Part shown: one piece after another, positions 6,200 through 8,972 of the stretch
Numbering within the stretch: position 1 is the stretch's first letter
How the letters are laid out: every line of letters starts with the position of its first letter
Source: an uncultured Prevotellaceae bacterium
Lineage (GTDB): Bacteria > Bacteroidota > Bacteroidia > Bacteroidales > Bacteroidaceae
NCBI GenBank assembly: GCA_937892315.1
Contig: CALAVF010000074.1
Span: forward strand, 1 to 8,972
Direction: 5' to 3'
Length of the DNA stretch: 8,972 bases
Translations under genes and position numbers: made by a program
The notes under the pieces: generated by a model
Seen by the model: only the letters and a program-made list of their open reading frames with translations
The model's database searches: none
Told to the model about the DNA's origin: nothing

Positions 6200-8320
6200 C
6201 TAACGTGACGATGTCATGACAGGCAATGTCAGCACAAAGCGAGCACCGCTCGTATAGGTCGTGTCGAGCACAATGTCACCGCCAAGACGACGAGCGATAG
6301 AACGAGCCACGGTCAGACCGATTCCTGTGCCGTCATAATATTCGTCAAGTTGCACGAAACGGTCGAAGATGTGCTCTGCCTCCTCAGGCGGAATGCCGAT
6401 GCCTGTGTCTTCCACCACAAAGTGTATGGTTTCATTTTTCATGTACACTTTCAGCCACACCGTCTGCAACGGAGCATCTGCCGGCGTCTGTCCTGCAGCC
6501 ACGTATGACTCTGCCGGACGAGTGAACTTCTGAGCGTTGTCAAGCAGCAGGCAAAGGGCACGAACGGCATATCGCTGATTCGTTCTCAGCATCACATTTC
6601 CGGCACCCGCCTCTTCCTGCAATTCAAAACGAAGATGTTCGGCACGTTTGATGTTAGAGTCAGCCACCGCAATCTCCGCAATCTGCGTCGCCGACACCTT
6701 GTCGTTGCTATCGATGAACATCTGGCTGCTTGCATCAGCCAAATCCAGCATCTTATCCACCAAATTCGTGATGCGGTCCACATTGTCCGTGATATGCTGT
6801 CCAATCTCTTCCCTCTCAGCATCTTCCATCGACACGCCCGGCATGGTAATGATTTGCGTGAAGCCAGACAAAATGTTGAGCGGAGTACGTATCTCGTGCG
6901 AAATCTGCTGAATGAAATCGGTCTTCATGCGAGAAGATTCCTCTGCACGGGCATTCGCCACCACCAGTTCCTCATTCTTTCGTTCCAATTGCGCGTTGCT
7001 CCGTGCCAACTGAACATTCTTCAGTTTTAGGCGTTTGGCAGAACGGCGATACTGAATGAAAAGCAACAACAACGCCAGAGCCACCAAGGTGATGATGATG
7101 ATGATGAAGCGGCTGGTTTGCATGTGTTTCTGCATTTCCAGTTCGTCCACCTTGAAGAGCGTGTTCAACTCGTTCAACTGCGTGCGTGAACTGGACGTGT
7201 TGAGCGAATCGCTCAGTTCCAAGGTGCGTTTGTATGCCTCTGCTGCCTCCTGAAACCGTCCCGATGCCATGAAGATTTGAGCACGCTGACGATGCACCGG
7301 AATCAACGTTGGCTTATCATCAATCTCGTCACACATCCGCACTCGCTCGGTGTTCAACTCGATGGCCTTGTCATACTGACCCGTCAACAAATAATACTGA
7401 GCCTTATAGTAAAGCACATACAGCCATTCAAACGCCTCCTTGCTGGTAAGCCGTTCCGCCTCGTCAATCATCTGCCGAGCCTCATTCAGTTTGCCCTGAC
7501 CCAGCAGCGACTGAGTGCGTGCGATGTAATAGTTGCCCATCACCGCCGTCTGGTCACGTTCCCCTTCCTTCTTTCGCTTGCTCTCGATGTACTTCCACCA
7601 GTTCTCCGTCTCTTTGTCCAGCCGCTTATAGTCCTTCTTGGCTTCGAGAGCATCGCAGAAGTAAGGGTAGAAATCCAAGACAAACGCTTCCTTTTCAGAC
7701 AAATCGTCCATCAGCGGAAGACACTTCTCGTAGGCAGCCACCGACTCGTCATAGTGTCCCATGCTGAAGTAGATGTTTCCCATATTGAAGTAGGCAACCG
7801 CCTGTCCGTAAACATTCTTTTCCTTCACCGCCACATCGTGCATCGTCTCCACCTCACGCAAAGCCGTGTTGTACTTCCCCGTGATGTGATACGTACACAC
7901 CAACAGATGCCACGCTTCGAAATATTTTCTGGGGAGTTTGTTTGCCTTGCAAAAATCCATGGCTATCGGCACTTCGACATGAACCGAGTCGTAAAGAGCG
8001 GCATTGAAAAAGTCCGTGATTTTGTTCTGCCGTGCCAAAGCCTCGCCCTCCACATCTTTCCGCTCATGGGCATCCTTCAGCCAGTCGTTCAGAACCTGCA
8101 TTTGCAGATTGAAATCGCCCAGCGAAAGACTCTTGTTGTAGAGAGCCCCCCACGCCAACTTGCGGGCTTCGCCCTTCTGTTGAGGGATGACATTCCTGAG
8201 CGAGTCCATCGCCTTCAAGACACGGTCGCTGTCACTTTCCTCTGCCATGCTTGCAGAAGAAAAAATCAGCAGAAAAAAGACACTTAACAGATAACGAAAA
8301 AAGGTTTTAAGGCTGTACAT
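6200..8320 (-). CDS. TPR-containing membrane sensor histidine kinase (no receiver domain)
   Basis: A 706-residue two-component sensor kinase. Residues 1-26 are a signal peptide or N-terminal anchor (MYSLKTFFRYLLSVFF, hydrophobic). Residues about 27-400 are helical, with recognisable TPR units at about 173-206 (AYFNMGNIYFSMGHYDESV), 303-336 and 342-375; this region should be periplasmic and should sense a ligand or partner. One membrane helix follows at 405-424, then a cytoplasmic coiled coil at about 430-465. HisKA carries the phosphoacceptor H475 in ISHEIRTPLN, with the E476/T479 pair of the phosphatase motif. HATPase_c has N595 (N box, LLDNAQKF), D638 (G1, DTGIGI), FDRF at 652-655 and GTGIGL at 664-669, so all key residues for catalysis are present. 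It ends without a receiver or DNA-binding domain, so it needs a separate response regulator, and none is visible here. It is flanked by terminators and is therefore probably monocistronic. The signal is unknown. Confidence 0.93.
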   Translation of the reverse strand: MYSLKTFFRYLLSVFFLLIFSSASMAEESDSDRVLKAMDSLRNVIPQQKGEARKLAWGALYNKSLSLGDFNLQMQVLNDWLKDAHERKDVEGEALARQNKITDFFNAALYDSVHVEVPIAMDFCKANKLPRKYFEAWHLLVCTYHITGKYNTALREVETMHDVAVKEKNVYGQAVAYFNMGNIYFSMGHYDESVAAYEKCLPLMDDLSEKEAFVLDFYPYFCDALEAKKDYKRLDKETENWWKYIESKRKKEGERDQTAVMGNYYIARTQSLLGQGKLNEARQMIDEAERLTSKEAFEWLYVLYYKAQYYLLTGQYDKAIELNTERVRMCDEIDDKPTLIPVHRQRAQIFMASGRFQEAAEAYKRTLELSDSLNTSSSRTQLNELNTLFKVDELEMQKHMQTSRFIIIIITLVALALLLLFIQYRRSAKRLKLKNVQLARSNAQLERKNEELVVANARAEESSRMKTDFIQQISHEIRTPLNILSGFTQIITMPGVSMEDAEREEIGQHITDNVDRITNLVDKMLDLADASSQMFIDSNDKVSATQIAEIAVADSNIKRAEHLRFELQEEAGAGNVMLRTNQRYAVRALCLLLDNAQKFTRPAESYVAAGQTPADAPLQTVWLKVYMKNETIHFVVEDTGIGIPPEEAEHIFDRFVQLDEYYDGTGIGLTVARSIARRLGGDIVLDTTYTSGARFVLTLPVMTSSR

Positions 8321-8465
8321 GTAGTCTGTTTTTTTACGTATTCCGTGGCTAAGTTACAACTTTTTTTTGCAAAGACCTTCATTTTTCCCCACTTTTTTCA
8401 TTTTCCCCTATCATTTCCCTTCCTCTCAGCCCCTGCCTTATCCCTAAATGAACTGATGTGGACAA
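8321..8465 (-). promoter_or_regulatory. Upstream region of the sensor kinase, promoter only weakly visible
   Basis: The kinase must be transcribed from here, because the J-protein terminator lies just upstream. On the - strand TAACTTAG (8356-8349) is one base from the TAnnTTTG box. The nearest TTTG (8373-8370) is only 13 bases away across a run of eight A, too close for the usual 19-20 spacing. Further upstream, about 8374-8450 is very purine-rich on the - strand and contains GGGGAAAAATGAA (8390-8378) and GGGGAAAATGAA (8408-8397) as a short direct repeat. No well-formed promoter can be assigned. Confidence 0.3.
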
Positions 8466-8508
8466 AAACGATGTGCCCGACACATATTTAAATAATGTAT
8501 CGGGCACA
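8466..8508 (-). terminator. Intrinsic terminator of the J-protein gene
   Basis: TGTGCCCGA (8472-8480) and TCGGGCACA (8500-8508) pair perfectly. The stem continues through ACAT/ATGT after one C-A mismatch, with an AT-rich loop. Reading on the - strand, the hairpin is followed by TCGTTTTTGTCC. It begins 31 bases past the stop codon of the co-chaperone gene, in the right orientation. Confidence 0.85.
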
Positions 8509-8539
8509 CACGTTCTGCGATGTCTATAAAGTGAAAAAA

Positions 8540-8972
8540 TTAGCCTCTTCGGACCTGCTCGAGCAATGCCTTCTGTGCATCAGTCAGATGAGTCGGGATG
8601 GACACGTCAAACACGATGATGAGGTCTTTAGGCGTACCGTCACTCTTGGTGCCGCCCTTCCCTTTCAGACGCACCTTCTTGCCAGGTTGCGTGCCTGGAG
8701 CCACCTTCAACTTGAATTTGCCGAAACTGGTGCTGAGAATCAGTTCACCACCCAGCATGGCTGTCCATGCGTCAATGGTGGTGTGTGCTTCCACCTCCGA
8801 CGGCTCCGTGCTGCGACGCGTGGTGCGTGTGCGACGACTGCCACCCATGCCCATACCGCCAAAGATTTGCTGGAAGAAATCGCTCATGCCGCCTTCGCCG
8901 CCCATGTTGAAACTGAAGCCTTCAAACGGGTTGCCGCTGCCGCCTCCCGTGCCGAAGCCGCCAAACTGTTCC
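8540..8972 (-). CDS. DnaJ/CbpA-type Hsp40 co-chaperone, C-terminal part (cut by window edge)
   Basis: The reading frame is open to the window edge, so 143 C-terminal residues are visible and the J-domain lies outside. The ATG at 8905 is internal: 22 further in-frame residues precede it and continue the same Gly/Phe-rich linker (FGGFGTGGGSGNPFEGF, later GGMSDFFQQIFGGMGMGG). A basic spacer (SRRTRTTRRS) follows, then one substrate-binding beta-domain (IDAWTAMLGGELIL, KLKVAPGTQPGKKVRLKGKG, DLIIVFDV) and the usual helical end PTHLTDAQKALLEQV. J-proteins deliver unfolded clients to DnaK and stimulate its ATPase. There is no cysteine-rich zinc domain between linker and beta-domain, so it is class B (CbpA-like) rather than canonical DnaJ. 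Class B proteins normally have two consecutive C-terminal domains; here only one, most like CTD-II, follows the linker. The gene ends at a strong terminator. Confidence 0.88.
   Translation of the reverse strand, partial: EQFGGFGTGGGSGNPFEGFSFNMGGEGGMSDFFQQIFGGMGMGGSRRTRTTRRSTEPSEVEAHTTIDAWTAMLGGELILSTSFGKFKLKVAPGTQPGKKVRLKGKGGTKSDGTPKDLIIVFDVSIPTHLTDAQKALLEQVRRG

Noticed and set aside
7277..8287. A 336-codon open frame on the + strand, antisense to the sensor kinase
   Set aside because: Same explanation: identical triplet register with the kinase frame, and a translation rich in Val, Leu, His and Arg typical of reverse-complement artefacts. The kinase on the - strand is intact and well supported.

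Overview
This 9 kb window looks like chromosomal DNA of a Bacteroidales bacterium, most likely Prevotella or a close relative (Prevotellaceae). The reasons are: Bacteroidota-type promoters (a TTTG element plus a TAnnTTTG box); start codons preceded by A/T-rich sequence with no Shine-Dalgarno; a DUF3078 outer membrane protein; a secreted protein ending in a Bacteroidales-type C-terminal tail; a TPR sensor kinase of the Bacteroidota style; and a tiny basic AURKAIP1/COX24-like protein just upstream of ribonuclease G. The species assignment is inference.

Layout, left to right. Bases 1-252 are intergenic and hold a strong promoter (159-190) whose spacer contains a run of ten T. It drives a 754-residue secreted multidomain protein (253-2517, +) that ends at a strong hairpin terminator (2544-2590). 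Bases 2518-2714 separate this gene from the convergent DUF3078 gene and also carry a diverged 38-bp-period direct repeat. The DUF3078 outer membrane protein (2715-4070, -) and a 29-residue, extremely basic peptide gene (4268-4357, +) diverge from a 197-bp region with a TAAATTTG box on each strand. The peptide gene lies directly upstream of rng, ribonuclease G (4503-6077, +), with a weak hairpin plus U-tract between them. A near-perfect 18-bp hairpin (6127-6167) separates rng from the convergent sensor histidine kinase (6200-8320, -). The kinase has an N-terminal signal/anchor, TPR repeats, one membrane helix, a coiled coil, HisKA and HATPase_c, and no receiver domain. At the right edge, a DnaJ/CbpA-type co-chaperone (8540-8972, -) runs off the window and ends at its own terminator (8466-8508).

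Functionally the window mixes housekeeping and envelope genes. The peptide and RNase G form a plausible ribosome/RNA-maturation pair. The secreted protein and the DUF3078 barrel are envelope components. The kinase is an orphan sensor within this window, because no response regulator is visible. The co-chaperone appears to carry only one C-terminal beta-domain after its Gly/Phe linker. There is no sign of mobile elements, CRISPR, phage genes, tRNA or rRNA. I found no clear, fully novel multi-gene system. The points most worth a second look are the T10 promoter spacer, the peptide-rng pair and its leader, the single-CTD J-protein and the intergenic repeat.
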